Assembly (NCBI GenBank): GCA_018907035.1
Contig: JACCIC010000140.1
Span: forward strand, 1,123,501-1,187,500
Direction: 5' to 3'
Source: Sycobia sp. Sy_11
Lineage: Eukaryota > Arthropoda > Insecta > Hymenoptera > Epichrysomallidae
Length of the DNA stretch: 64,000 bases
The position numbers were made by a program, and so were the translations under genes. Below the pieces are notes generated by a model. The model searched no databases. It saw only the letters and a list, made by a program, of their open reading frames with translations, and was not told the DNA's origin. Positions 1 to 11,880 of this stretch are shown in pieces (the first letter of the stretch is position 1; each line of letters opens with the position of its first letter).

Positions 1-245
1 CGAATTCGTAAAAAACAATTATTTTTTGGATCGGATACCGATAGTATCTCAACGCACTGATAGGTAGATTATATAACGTATATCGTAAAAAAATTGGATT
101 CAACGAGCAATTTTACGCTATAAAAATAAAATAAACCAAATAATGGCAAACCTCAACGTATTACATTTTATCAGATCGCGCCCGTATCCCGGATACGGGA
201 ATTGAATCCCCAAACACCTGACGCGCGAACGTGAAAAGAACAGCA

Positions 246-251
<6 letters not shown>

Positions 252-291
<40 letters not shown>
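252..291. repeat. (GA)20 microsatellite
   Basis: This is a perfect 40-bp GA dinucleotide array. It is followed at about 300-326 by a short imperfect GATA/CATA tetranucleotide run. Serine-leucine-rich frames read on the minus strand here are translations of the repeat, not genes. Confidence 0.97.
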
Positions 292-294
<3 letters not shown>

Positions 295-339
295 AGGGAC
301 AGATAGATAGATACATAGATACATAGCGGCGAGGAGAGA

Positions 340-790
340 GAACCATTGCATCGGTCCCGCGCGCAATCGCTCGAGACGCGCCGCAAGCCGCATCTCCCAC
401 CCTCCTCCCCTGTGCGGAGGCGAAGAGTCGCGAGGCGCGAATGCGGGGAAAAACCGCGCGCGAGACGCTTAGCCCAGAGAGGCGGAATTGTCGTCGCTCG
501 GCGCGCGACGCCCCGTAATCCAATATCGTCTACCGAAGCGAGCAACGACGGCGACCGCGGCGATTGAGCCGGTGGAATTCGTGGACGGGGGGGGGGGATG
601 AGGATAAGAGAGACACAAGCAGAGAGAGAAGCAGATAATGCTTGTATAAAGTACGGACGAAGCGGTGAGCATTATGTACAGGATCGATTAGAACCGCCTC
701 CCCCCTCCCCCTACAATGCGGGCGTAGTCGATCGCGCACCGCCGACGTCGCGGCCGCAGCTACAGAAAGCGCATCTCGCGTGCTTTGCGC
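340..790. other. GC-rich, CpG-dense patch
   Basis: This stretch is visibly richer in G, C and CpG than the flanking AT-rich DNA. It contains an 11-G run at 587-597 and a polypyrimidine stretch near 692-711. Overlapping frames are open on both strands, as expected where stop codons are depleted by composition, and none resembles a known protein. It could be a CpG island-like regulatory region, but no promoter element is clear. Confidence 0.55.
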
Positions 791-799
791 GGCTTGTAG

Positions 800-1560
800 A
801 AGCTCGCGATTTATGTACGGCTTATCGTATTCTTGTCGCGACGAATATTGTATGTCATTGTTGCAGCGTGTATGCGTCTATGCGTTATCAATCGATGAAG
901 TCGGTGGGGTTTTTTTTTGTTTTTTTTTTTTTTTTTTGTTTGGATTTGAAAAGATTTTTAAAATGCTTAGGATGAAATATTTTAATAAAAGTCGCTTACC
1001 TCTCTCTGGCGAAAACGTTCACCTTCAACGGTGCAGGAATCCTTTTGAAGAACGAGATCGTCGACTCACTATGGCCAAAAGTACATGTATATTCTTTGAC
1101 AGTTCGTTAACGACTTCATGCTCGTAAAATATAGATCCGCGTTTTAAGAGTTTACATTGTTCCATTACCAAAATATGGTACTCTTCTGACTTATACAAAT
1201 GAGCCTATTTCTGCATGTAACTTGGATTTGCCGTGCAAGCGGCGATATAATTTTTTCTCTCCATCGACCGTTTTCCTAAATACACGATTTTAGATTTTGA
1301 TTGCATTCTTTTTTTATACGAACGGAATCTTAGCGAGATACATAGGTAATTTTGGAAATCGTTCAAATTCGAGAAAATAATGATCCAGGGACGTTAATGC
1401 TGACCTTGTAGAAGCTGCCCTGATTCGATCCTGGCCTCGAAAGGCACGAAATTCTTTTACGAGCTGAATTCACGAGTCGACCGAATTCCGAAAAAAAGAC
1501 CGTATAAGCTAGCCGACGGACAATAGTTCGGAATGGTTTTGCATTTGTTTTTCATTTCGC
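800..1560. other. AT-rich stretch without a recognisable gene
   Basis: The composition is mixed to AT-rich. Apart from the T homopolymer near 910-937, nothing repeated or coding was recognised. A weak tRNA T-arm-like string near 1420 lacks the rest of a cloverleaf. Confidence 0.5.
910..937. repeat. Poly-T tract
   Basis: Nine T residues, one G and then eighteen T residues form a homopolymer tract. No polyadenylation signal or retrocopy body was recognised beside it, so it is listed as simple sequence only. Confidence 0.9.
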
Positions 1561-1970
1561 CGCTGAAACGAGGCCCCGACCTTCCGCGGAAAAAAAAAAG
1601 ATCGAACGCTTTTTCGAGTCGGGTTCTCGATATATCGGCCTGCCTCCCCGCCCCTGCCGGCAAGTCGGACGATGCGAAACGCATGGGGAACGAGTCGAAT
1701 TCCTTTCGAATTCCGAGCGGCGTTCGTAAATGGAAAAAGAAAAAAAAATTCTGCCTCCGGCAAAGCGTCACCTTTGATCTTCTTACGTGGCTTTGTCCCG
1801 TCCACGACCCGGCCAACGGATTAATACCGGTCGTCTCTCTTTAACGAGCGCCGGAGCGGCCTTTGCCCCGATGCTTCGCTTATCCGACTCTCGATTCGCT
1901 TCGATGCTCTTCTGGGGGATGGCGGCAGGAGTAGGGGAGGGGGGGTCATTATTCGCTCGGATAAATCCAT
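1560..1970. other. Moderately GC-rich patch
   Basis: This CpG-containing stretch ends in a G-rich run near 1930-1946. Around 1690-1715 the 9-mer TCGAATTCC occurs twice, two bases apart. Short open frames here overlap one another on both strands and match nothing known. Confidence 0.4.
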
Positions 1971-1979
1971 CTATTTAAA

Positions 1980-2640
1980 ATGGTTTCGATCCGGATTAAT
2001 ATATTCGAGGCGTTTCCTGCTGACTGTTACTGACGTTTTGAGCAATTTCGTTGTAGAATTCTTCAAAAAACATAAAAGAAAGCCCATACGCATGAAAAAT
2101 TTACCGAATACAGAATAGTAGTTTCGAATAGCTTCTGCTAATTTTTTAAAAGCTAGTAGATTCGATTACCGTGCTTAACAAATAACGATTAGTGAGAAAA
2201 TACATTTAATTCCAAGTATTATATTAGTTAATGCACTTGAACTCTATAACTGCACAGCTGGTAAACTTACGAAGAACGAAAAGTATATATTACCGAGAGT
2301 TACGATTCAGGAGCGATCGAATAAAACAATTATTGATTTTCAAAAAGCAAAGAAAAATAAGAAATGTCTGAAAAAAAAATATGACAATCTACTTGGGAAT
2401 ATTCTTCGGCCCCCTTGTATCTGTTCGAAAAAGAAAACGCGATTCGACGGTAATATTCTCCGATAAAACACTCGCGATGCTTTCGTCTACTTATTCACGC
2501 GCCGACTTCGACCGCCGTATGGAGATTTACATTTACACCGCATTTCTCAATATTCCCAGCCGCAAAAAATTCGACTTTCGCAGCCTGCTCTTAATTTTTT
2601 CTTTTCCGTCTCTATAAATAAACATACATCTAACTGTCTA
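1980..2640. other. AT-rich stretch, nothing recognised
   Basis: Plain AT-rich sequence with no repeat or coding signal recognised. Confidence 0.45.
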
Positions 2641-2663
2641 TATCTCCGCTCTCACTCTCACTA

Positions 2664-2684
2664 TCTCTCTCTCTCTCTCTCTCT
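2664..2684. repeat. (TC)n microsatellite
   Basis: This is a 21-bp perfect TC array inside a longer pyrimidine-rich stretch (about 2640-2700). Together with the GA array at 2920-2938 it forms an inverted pair about 235 bp apart. Confidence 0.92.
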
Positions 2685-2828
2685 GCATTCCTCTCTCGCT
2701 CTATAATACACACCGCAACCGGTAAACGAGACGCTGAACAAAGTCCGATGGCCATTGTGAGTCGACGGGTTTATATCGATAAATCAGCTTCTTCGAGGCG
2801 GGATGCGCTTTCTCGGCCGGGGCAGATG

Positions 2829-2845
2829 GCGCGCGCGCGCGCGCG
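2829..2845. repeat. (GC)n alternating tract
   Basis: Seventeen bases of strictly alternating G and C. Such tracts can adopt Z-DNA under torsional stress; whether this one does is inference. Confidence 0.85.
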
Positions 2846-2919
2846 TGTACGACGCATCCGGCGCGCTTCGGAACGGAAGTAGAGCGCGGAGGTGGGTGAG
2901 AGAAAAGAGGACAGAGAGT

Positions 2920-2946
2920 GAGAGAGAGAGAGAGAGAGGGGGGGGG
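2920..2946. repeat. (GA)n array followed by a 9-G run
   Basis: A 19-bp GA array (2920-2938) merges directly into nine consecutive G residues. Confidence 0.92.
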
Positions 2947-3189
2947 AGCACGCGTGGGTGAAGTGCGAAGTTTATTTCTTCCGGCGGAGTGAGAGTGTTC
3001 GCGGTCAGCGAGGTATTTCCGGCGCCGGATTGTTTTGGCAGAGCTTAATTTGCGGTGGGGCTGCGGAGTTTGTAGCGAAGCTCTCCCCCACCCCCTCCCA
3101 TTGCCTACGGCGCGGTCGGCTATTTCGAGAGTATTACTCATTGGAAGGGGTCTTAAACTGGTTCGTTAGAGACAGTGGGAACGTAACGT

Positions 3190-3210
3190 TTCTTCTTCTT
3201 CTTCTTCTTC
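3190..3210. repeat. (TTC)7 trinucleotide repeat
   Basis: Seven perfect TTC units are followed by further T- and C-only sequence to about 3222. A frame through it gives a leucine run, which is not evidence of coding. Confidence 0.92.
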
Positions 3211-3598
3211 TTTTTCTTTCTTGAACACCGAATTGCACGGTAATCCAAGGATATAAGGTGGCTTGTCCAGGTCGCGCTAGCAATCGAATTTTCGATAATT
3301 CGCAGGAATGTTGAGGCTTTCATTTCGTTGGCTGTTACGCTTAGATAATGTGATTATTTTTCGGTTACATCTAACGGATTTCAGTTTTTTTACTCGTTTC
3401 TACAATTTTTAATAATGTTTATAATATTTTCGGCATAATTATGTTAAAATTTTGTGCAATGTATTTCAAAGAATTCAATTTCAAAAAAAGTTTATGATAA
3501 AAGATTCAATTATCTGAGGAATCATTCGCTTACGGCAGTGCTATATTGTTAACCTACCTTTTTTGTCATTGAAAATTTTTGTAACAAGCATTCTTTTG

Positions 3599-3632
3599 TC
3601 TATCTAAATGCATACAGTTGCATTTAGATAGA
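3599..3632. repeat. Perfect 14-bp inverted repeat (hairpin)
   Basis: The arms TCTATCTAAATGCA (3599-3612) and its exact reverse complement (3619-3632) flank a 6-base spacer, TACAGT. The stem is too short for a conventional microRNA precursor, and no poly-T terminator context for a pol III RNA was recognised. It lies 26 bp upstream of a TA array. Confidence 0.9.
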
Positions 3633-3655
3633 TTTTTATCTTAAACATTATATAA

Positions 3656-3658
<3 letters not shown>

Positions 3659-3699
<41 letters not shown>
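3659..3699. repeat. (TA)n microsatellite
   Basis: A perfect 41-bp alternating TA array in an AT-rich setting. Confidence 0.97.
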
Positions 3700-3702
<3 letters not shown>

Positions 3703-4544
3703 ACTGTATCTATAAAAAATTACTTTATGCTGCATTATTTTTTATAATAAAATACTTTTCAAGTGCAATGCATTGTATAAAACTTTACTAAATTATCGAT
3801 GACGCATTTCAGAAGTTTATATAGATAAAATTTCAATTATTCATCTACATTAAACACTTCATTTTTCCAAATATTAGAAATATCCTCTGATAATATAATC
3901 TATATATGTACATATATAGATTTAGCTTTAACTACTCTAACAGACGTCCAGATGATTTCATAATCTAATAAATCTATTGACATATTTCCAAGCTGGCATT
4001 GACAGCAGCCGGTAGCTATTGAAAATCATATAACGGTCAAATAACTTCGCATTCGATTCATTGGATTCTAATGCAATAATGCCATATCAGTCAAATCGTT
4101 TGTATAATTATAATTTAATTTCTACAACAAATGTTGAACATTTTACCAGGTAGCGTATAACAGAAATTGGAAAAACCTAAAGAATTACCGCAGTTTCTAA
4201 AAATCTATTACTAGATCAATGGTAAATTTTCAAAATTTTGCTTATAAAACTTTCTAGAGAGTATGGTAATTTTCAATTTTTCTTTTATATCTACAATCTG
4301 TGTTAGTGCACGCACAGGCTGAACGTGACCGTCCGATCGAATCGCACAGTCGTCATCGATATCTACGTTATATTATTTCCGTTAAACCAGACCGGATGTG
4401 TCGATCAAAGCGCTAATAATGTAGAAAAAGCTCGCTCGAATTTCCCTGCCTCCTCTATCCCCTGTCCCGTTGACGGAGTCCACACCTAAACCAAAAAAGA
4501 AACCATCAAAGTACAGCCGACGAAAGCAGATATACGAGTAGTAC

Positions 4545-4563
4545 AAAAAAAAAAAAAAAAAAA
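4545..4563. repeat. Poly-A tract (19 A)
   Basis: Nineteen consecutive A residues. No upstream AATAAA signal or flanking target-site duplication was seen that would mark it as a retrocopy tail. Confidence 0.93.
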
Positions 4564-5026
4564 CAAATAATGGTATGTCGCATGCCAGGGACGCCAACGA
4601 CACCGGCGGCTAACGAAGGATTTATTATAGATGCGCGCGATGGATTACGCACTATACCGTTGTGTAGCTGTTGAAAATGTGGAAAAGCGGCGAATTGAGG
4701 GGAGGGGGGCTACTCCGCAATCGGTATAACAATAACCGACAGAGGTTATTGTTTTTCGTTTTTCCTTTTTTTTCGTAATAATTTTCTTTCCTCTATCTCT
4801 CTCGCAAAGCACTAACGTTATCGGTCGGTTTGGCGAACGGCAATCAATTCGTTTATCTTCTTTTTGTCCAGTTTCGTGATTAAAAAGCGAGCGCGCGCAA
4901 ACGATTATTATCGATGTTTGCGCTTCTTTCGCGAGATCTGTCGGTATGACCGCGGCCTTGATTGGATTTCGCGGGCGACGTACATCGCGATATTACCATT
5001 CGTGTATTCGTCCCATTTGAATTGGT

Positions 5027-5034
5027 TGACGTCA
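5027..5034. promoter_or_regulatory. Perfect TGACGTCA (CRE-type) palindrome
   Basis: The 8-base sequence is the consensus cAMP response element bound by CREB/ATF-type bZIP factors in animals. An 8-mer is expected about once in 64 kb by chance, so its presence alone says little. No transcription start is recognisable nearby. Confidence 0.25.
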
Positions 5035-5699
5035 CGAAAGCCATGCGAACGGGAGGCGAAAATTAATTTTCGACCTTTAAAGGGTTAAATTAGATTTCTG
5101 TTACTTTTGGAAATTATTTGGCAGAAGTCGAGCAATGCGCGCGTCTCTGCATAACGGAAATGCAATAAAATAAAATAAACTAAAAGCATAGAACAAATCC
5201 TTACTCTCGTTATGACACTCTCGTGTCATTTCTCGTTTCAATAGGTTGAATATGAGATAAGAGATAGTATATAATAATAATAAATGATAATAAGATCGGC
5301 AGATACGCAGTAATCTGACGAAACCTTGCAAAGATTGCTATAAATCATCATAAATCAACGAACTTGTTTCTACAGCCGTTCTCAATTCAATTATTATTCC
5401 CTCAAAATAATGATTAAAAAGAAGTTGAAAGATATAAATTGAGAGCCGTAAATTTTTTGCCTCCGTCGCATTTTATCGAGATTTTCATTCTTATCGCTTG
5501 ATTACAATTGTTGATGCGCCAAACCGAACGTAATTTTCGACGACGATTTTAATATAAATAAATTATAGCCGCGATTCAAATGCAAATGGAAAAATAACAC
5601 GACGTGTCACAGAGAGACGAGAATTTTCCCCGAACATTTGCTTTATCCGAATGAGTTTGAAAAATGCGCGCTATTTATTTTCGCCCGTCATCGCTTTTG

Positions 5700-6720
5700 G
5701 CACGTTAATTAAGCGAACATGTACAATTCAGTAGACGAGGGTCAAATAAAAGTTTGTTAAATTATTTATTATTTTTCTAGTAATTAATCAATGCTTATTT
5801 TTTTCCTTGCTTGTCTTGGTTTTTACTGAGCAGTGCGAACCAATTGCTAAAATGCCATTAATTACGAGATTTGTGAGACGGCGATTATGCGAGCCCCGAC
5901 AGCTGGACCGAGTAAAGCGCTCGGTCGGACGACTCGGGCTCTTTCGAGATATTCATATTTATGTAATATTAAACCGGAAATTTTGCAAGCCCGTAAATTA
6001 CAGACGTATCGCGTCTGTGTAAAACGACAGTCTCGTCCCTCGATCTGAATATGCGATCGGGGGCTCTTCTTACTTTTCGCAATTCAAATTGCAAGGGGCT
6101 ATTTGAGAAGGATGTATATGTATATATATATTTATATACCACTGAAATAGGAGACGATTGCGACATAGAATAAGCGTTCCTTGCGAAATGGATATAATAC
6201 GCTGAAACACTGCATCGTGAAATAATTAATGGGGTTTATGTACATATTAAAATTAATTAATGCTATTTAATCGATCATTAATGAAACAATATTGTAAGAA
6301 TATAATTTATTTATGAGCAAATCAAGCTAGGCTAAAAGCACGCGTCATTCCTGTATAAATTTAACAGTTTGTAATCTAATACAAACACTGAAAAACGTAT
6401 AGATATTTTTTGATTATTTAATAAGCGAAATAATTTATTCAAAGCATTCATATTACTGTATTTTTAGGAATAATCGTAGATTACAGAAAAAACGAAATTA
6501 ATTATTTTTTCTCACGTTTCAATATTTTTCTAGAAAATATTTAATTCAATAATTATGAAGATTCTTTCTTAAACTAATAATAGTATATATGGTTTATTAC
6601 TTTTTCGGCAATATTAAGAAATAGACACTTACATATATCACATTCGTGTTTTTATTATATGTAAGAATGATAAAAAAAACAACTTACAAATTCAAATTTA
6701 GAACAGGAGCGAGCTGTCGG
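5700..6720. other. AT-rich stretch, nothing recognised
   Basis: Mostly AT-rich DNA with a small CpG-containing island near 5870-6070. No coding, RNA or mobile-element signal was recognised. Confidence 0.45.
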
Positions 6721-6739
6721 AGATTTATTTTGAAATTTC

Positions 6740-7062
6740 ATCAGCAACCCCCTCCCAGCAGAGACACAAAAACTAGGTAATCCCTACCTCTGTCTCTCCC
6801 TCTTTTTCTCACTCTGCTCCTCTCTACACGGCGTTAAGGTCGCGACGAACTCAACTATCTCGGTGGAAGGGGGGGGGGAGGCGCGGAGGAGGAGGGGGGT
6901 GCGAGGTGTGAATTTCGCCTCCACGTAGATGACGAGGCTTCTGGGTCAAGTGCGCGCGCTGCTAATTACCCGTGGGTGCCAGTTCTTCTTCTGTTTTCTG
7001 TTTCCACGAACGGCCCTCCTCTCGTACTTCCGCTGTTTTCTATGTGTCCAGGCCAGAGAAGA

Positions 7063-7126
<64 letters not shown>

Positions 7127-7240
7127 TGTATCGCGTGTGCCATTGCGGTCATCGGACAGAGCGCATTACTTCTCATGTCTCATTCTTGTTTGTTCCCGCC
7201 ACGCGCTTTATTATTGTTCGGGGCGCACGCACGCTAAGAA
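6740..7240. other. Pyrimidine/purine-biased GC-rich patch
   Basis: A polypyrimidine stretch (about 6781-6827) is followed by a G-rich stretch with a 10-G run (6869-6878) and then by the GA array. Open frames on both strands are dominated by Arg-Glu or Ser-Leu repeat translation and are not genes. Confidence 0.5.
7069..7121. repeat. (GA)n microsatellite
   Basis: A perfect 53-bp GA array, one of the longest in the window. Confidence 0.97.
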
Positions 7241-7245
7241 ATTAA

Positions 7246-7248
<3 letters not shown>

Positions 7249-7279
<31 letters not shown>
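7249..7279. repeat. (AT)n microsatellite
   Basis: A perfect 31-bp AT array 127 bp downstream of the GA array at 7069-7121. Confidence 0.96.
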
Positions 7280-7282
<3 letters not shown>

Positions 7283-7289
7283 CAAAGAA

Positions 7290-9530
7290 AGAGAAAGTTT
7301 TTTACGGAAACTGGAGTTAATATCCCTATATAGTTAAACTCCAACGCCAAAGAAGTTCCCGACAATTAAGTCTTTCCATCAGTTCCATCAGTCGCGGGAG
7401 AAATTCTTAATCCGCACACGAACTTTGTATTATTTGTAGCCATCATTTTAAAATCGACGCTTTCGATGATTTATGCAGTAATAAAACAAAGAAAAACGAA
7501 CGGTTTTCAATATAAATTTTTCGAAAAGTATAATCATTCGTGTCTGCGTTTTCCATACTATATATTCGCATCGCTTTATAAAGTACATTTCCTGTTAATC
7601 CAAGTAGGAAACCACAATGGCAAATTTCGGCTTCTTATCGATCATCGGGCTTGGGAGTATCTGCGGAGGGGGTGGGGACGGCGATCGGAAGGACCTTGAC
7701 TCGACCGACACGTTGGATTTAGGCCATCCGTCAGTTCCGTCCTTATTTCGGATGATCGGGCGCTGCGTTGGGACGGGGGGGGGGTGGGAAAGTCCCAAGT
7801 CTAATACAGCGAAGAAGTTGAGGGATGCTGGATATGCTGAGGTAATTTATCGCGAATTTTATAGCGAGCGTTACAAAGGGTGAGAAATTCCCGCGGGCGG
7901 CTTCGTTTTGGGTTGGCAACCAATTTAAATCGGGATATTCGGTCCGAGGTGAGCGAATTGATTCTTCTATCGGAGATAGACGTGGCATATATATATATAT
8001 ACAAGAAGCTCGCCAGAGTTTGACGAAGTTCCTTTGCAGGAAGTGATTTGTGTTTACTTTGCCGATTGGATCAGTTAGGTCAGGGTAGAAGTAAGAACGC
8101 TTGTAAATACTGCTGTATAAGTAATTGCTCAATGCTCGCATCGCTTGCGCACACTTTTGGTATGCACGTTTTCTTCTAATTAACGATACATTAATTCAAT
8201 TCGTTCTCGTTAAATGGAGTTGCTATTGTTTTTGATCATTGAGCGGAGTTATTTAAAGTGATAAAAAAGAAAAACAAACGATTCTGAAAAGTCTTAATGT
8301 TTACGTCTTTCACAGTCTTGAAATTACGTTAAAGATCTAATGAGTATAAATGCTCCGAATGAATTCTGACGTACTTTATAAAGCGTACTTTATAAATATC
8401 TTGGATCAGCTCTTAAATCTTATTTAAAAATAAGATTCTCAAAATCCGTATTCAAGAATAGTTTTTTGTCGTTGAAAGCAAAGTGTTCAAAATCAAATTA
8501 CGAATTCTCGTTCGAATTGGAGTAAAAGTCTAAAACTTTTTAACTACCTTTAAAAAAACGTCGTATTTCGTTAAATTATACCGGGCTTTGACTTCTTTTT
8601 AAAGAATCTAATTTAATTTATTTAAGAATATTTAGCCTTAAGATACTTTTCTACATTTAGTAAATTCGCGCATTATTGTACGAGGAATATATAATGCTTA
8701 TATAAAGATCACCGAGGAAGTCCGTAAAGTTGCCAGGAGCGGAATTAAACGCGCATTAAACCTGTGCCAATACACGATCATGATTACTATTAGCGAAATC
8801 CCCGTCGAGAGATACGTCACGGACGATTAGTTCGACCTATTTAATTCGCTAAACGGCACAGATGACGTCTCGTCTCGCGCATACACCTGAAGTCAAACGT
8901 TCAAGGCAATAATAACAACTTGTCTAATGGTACTGTACAGTACGTATGGCATTGACTAGTTAGTCTACTCATCCACACTGTTAATAATTAATATTACAGT
9001 GTATTTTGCATAAGATTAATTAACTTTTTTAAAACATTTATTATCGTCTTTCTATGATATTGCCTTCTTTTCAAAGAGTTAATACTATAACAATCTATAA
9101 TCTTTAAAGAAAAAGGTATTTCGATAACTGAACATACGAAGTACACGTAATATACAACAAGGTCACAAATATTTTTCTGATTAAAACTATTTACAACGAG
9201 CATTGCGTATTATTTGTAAAAATAAAAAGCTCTCTTATAATTTTGAAACTACGGCCGGCATAAGTAGCGCTTGAGCGATTGAGTTATTAAGTTTTGTTAT
9301 TTTTCAGTGATCAAGCTATGCGTACGTTCGGGCGCGCAATACGTTCTACGTAAACGAGCCAAAAGGCGGATACAAAAGTAAAGCAGCGAACGAGCACGGG
9401 AGAGAAGCTGACCGTTAATTTTTCCCTTGGAAACTAGAATTATGGCGAGAATTTCTACGATTTCAATGGAGGATTATTTATTTTTACCACACAAGGCTCC
9501 ACCTCGATACTCATACACGTCCATCTATTC
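7290..9530. other. AT-rich stretch with a small G-rich island
   Basis: Mostly AT-rich DNA. A short GC-rich segment at about 7630-7800 contains a 10-G run (7775-7784), and a short AT array lies at 7987-8001. At 8370-8396 the 13-mer CGTACTTTATAAA occurs twice with a one-base spacer. No coding or RNA gene was recognised. Confidence 0.5.
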
Positions 9531-9572
9531 GCACATGCATAAACATGACGTTCCGTGTGAGGACGGACGGTT

Positions 9573-9597
9573 GGGGCGAGGGAAAGGGGGGGAGGGG
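9573..9597 (+). other. G-quadruplex-capable sequence
   Basis: Four G runs (4, 3, 7 and 4 G) are separated by spacers of one to three bases on the plus strand, meeting the usual G3+N1-7 pattern. Confidence 0.7.
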
Positions 9598-9770
9598 AGG
9601 CGTATATATGCACCAGCTCAAGAACGAAAATAAATTCAACGAAACAACGGGCGGCTTAGGCTCTCCGGCCGAAGGTCAAGTGCGCTTGACAAAACCTTGC
9701 TCTCGCGCCGCCGCCCCTCCCCCACTCTCTATCGCTGTTCGCTTCTGCCTTTTGGCCTCGGTGTCCCTCA

Positions 9771-9785
9771 CGCGCGCGCGCGCGC
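9771..9785. repeat. (CG)n alternating tract
   Basis: Fifteen bases of strictly alternating C and G. Confidence 0.85.
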
Positions 9786-9868
9786 TCTTTCCCTCGTTGT
9801 CGAGAAATGACCGAGAAACACGGGTTATTGGGTGGGCCGAGACAGCCGGCGGGACCTTCGAGCCTTGC

Positions 9869-9875
<7 letters not shown>

Positions 9876-9919
<44 letters not shown>
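9876..9919. repeat. (TA)n microsatellite
   Basis: A perfect 44-bp TA array, extended imperfectly to about 9930, embedded in a GC-rich patch. Confidence 0.96.
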
Positions 9920-9923
<4 letters not shown>

Positions 9924-11295
9924 TATAGATAGCGTCTCCAATCGCCTTGGACGGTCGATCTTCATTTTTTCATCGGGACTGTGATGTAGATAAGAAGAGG
10001 GAGGGGGCGAGGGGGGGGGGGTAATATCGGAAACCGACGCGGCACGCGGACTGCGCAGGGAATGTCGGATAGCGCGGAAAGGCCGCGACTCGGGCATGAT
10101 ATGGATCACAGCCTCTCGGACGCGACCTTCGCCCGGTTTTGATCGAGTGAAGTGTATGGACTCCGTGAGGTCGGGTCCAGTTTTACGGATGGCGCGACGA
10201 CGCCGGCGCTCGGGGATTATTATACAATAATAAGATGTACTTGTTTTTTTTTTCGCAGCGCACGGGCGACTCGAAGGCTTCGGCCCATTGATAATTTTTA
10301 ATCGTAAAAATATTACGACGTGGTTTTAGTCCGTGCTTCATTGGGTTATTAAGACTCGATTATATTGTTCTTTTTTCTCCTTCAATATTATCTTCATGGT
10401 ATGATTAACATGGCCGAGATCTTTGAGGTAAAAGTTTCTGCTGTATTAAATTTAAATCCATGAAAGCCTTATTTGAAAAGTCTACCGCCGCAGTAAATAT
10501 CTTATATAATTTCTTAAATATGCTAAAGAGTAACATAATAACAATCTTACCTTCATCTTGTAAAAACGGTTTTCATGGAATTATACTTTTCCATTACGTA
10601 AGCAAAGGAAAATTCTTAAGTCTAAAGGAAACTCTGTAAGGGCAGTTTGAATTTAAGCATAACATTGAATTTGAAAATGTATAAACTTTGAATAAACTGG
10701 CCTAAATAAACATTTCATTTTGTATTCTCCGAGAGAATGTATTCCAGATAGAAAAAGATCCATTTATAAATAGAATACGTTGTTAAATTCATAAGAGCCT
10801 TAAATAAAACGTGCTTGATATTATGCATTGTTATATAATGTTTGTTAATTCCGTGACAATTACATCGTAATAGTAAGTAATATTTCTACAAATAGAATTT
10901 CACTAGAAACAGCGAGTTTGTACGATGTTTGTACTGTGGATACTTCTGCGCAGTTTCAGGTAAATTAATCCCGTTAATCAAATTAAGTTTATTTAGTTTT
11001 AGCTTTTAACAATATTAAACGTGAAATTATTAAATAAATAAACTTATATATAAAATAAGCATGAACGGGGTAACTAAAATTGCTTTGGTTGAATCTTCCT
11101 ATTGGAATAAAAAGGTTTAACGGATTAAAGCACATTTTCTGATTCGCGCACACTTCTTTTTATGGATATTTTATAGAATAATCTGCTCGCCGCGATCCAG
11201 CAGTGCCTGTGAAATGTCGTGGAAAAATAGATAAAGTTGTACGTCTATGAACATTGGAGTTTTTTCGTAATTTTTAAATTTTGTTAAAAAATTTG

Positions 11296-11318
11296 TAATT
11301 CAATTATTAATTGAATTA
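11296..11318. repeat. Perfect 11-bp-arm palindrome
   Basis: The arms TAATTCAATTA and TAATTGAATTA flank a single central T. It lies 2 bp from the palindrome at 11321-11343. Confidence 0.88.
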
Positions 11319-11320
11319 TG

Positions 11321-11343
11321 TTAAAATTCTTCGAGAATTTTAA
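11321..11343. repeat. Perfect 10-bp-arm palindrome
   Basis: The arms TTAAAATTCT and AGAATTTTAA flank a 3-base spacer, TCG. It is tandem with the palindrome at 11296-11318. Confidence 0.88.
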
Positions 11344-11877
11344 TTATGTACTCGAAAAAAATGTACCCAAATTTCAAGAAAATTCAGTTGATTTTATTAA
11401 ATAATTTTTGTCACTTACAATTTGTTAAATCTTTATTAAAAATAGATATTAATGAAAAAATACAATACTTTAATTTTAATTAATAGTATTCTGAATCTAC
11501 CCGAGTATAAGATTCATATTCTACATCATATATACCATTTCTCATATATTTCGACATGCTGAATGTGATTTTCTTACCCAAATGAAGTTACGCCCCTGAT
11601 TTCCGCATCAAAGCCACATTTTTTCTAAAAACCTTGATGTCTTTTCTGAAATAATGGCCAAATTATTTTTTACGGAATTTTCGTTCGTTCGTATATATTA
11701 TATATTCGTAAAGCCGTAGAACAATGATATTTCCGCACCTCTTCGACGCACACATCTATAATGTCGGCTCATCGTCGTTCGCCTCGCCAAGATTTTGCCG
11801 TGCGTAGAGCGGCAACAAAGTTCTGATCAGCCTCATCTTGAATCGCGAGTGAGAGAGAATGAGAGCGAGAGGGAGAA

Positions 11878-11880
<3 letters not shown>

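Larger units (their letters stand above)
2750..3140. other. GC-rich, CpG-dense patch
   Basis: The patch contains an alternating GC run (2829-2845), a GA array and a 9-G run (2938-2946). Open frames here include repeat translation and are not credible genes. A CpG island-like regulatory role is possible but unproven. Confidence 0.5.
3222..4360. other. AT-rich stretch with one hairpin and a TA array
   Basis: This strongly AT-rich block holds the perfect hairpin at 3599-3632 and the TA array at 3659-3699. The rest shows no coding or RNA-gene signal. Confidence 0.55.
4360..5700. other. Mixed-composition stretch without a recognised gene
   Basis: AT-rich DNA alternates with moderately CpG-containing segments, for example about 4860-5060. 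It includes a 19-A homopolymer and one perfect TGACGTCA palindrome. An open frame at about 4864-5088 matches no known family and has a non-ATG start. Confidence 0.45.
9540..10240. other. GC-rich, CpG-dense patch
   Basis: It contains a G-quadruplex-capable run (9573-9597), an alternating CG tract (9771-9785), the TA array at 9876-9919 and an 11-G run (10011-10021). Frames on both strands are open but cross the repeats and match no family. A regulatory CpG-rich region is the simplest reading. Confidence 0.5.
10240..11755. other. AT-rich stretch with two adjacent palindromes
   Basis: This strongly AT-rich block shows no coding or RNA-gene signal. Its only distinct structure is the pair of near-contiguous perfect palindromes at 11296-11343. 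Confidence 0.5.

Noticed and set aside
1411..1450. tRNA-like string with GATTCGATCC
   Set aside because: No cloverleaf could be built around it.
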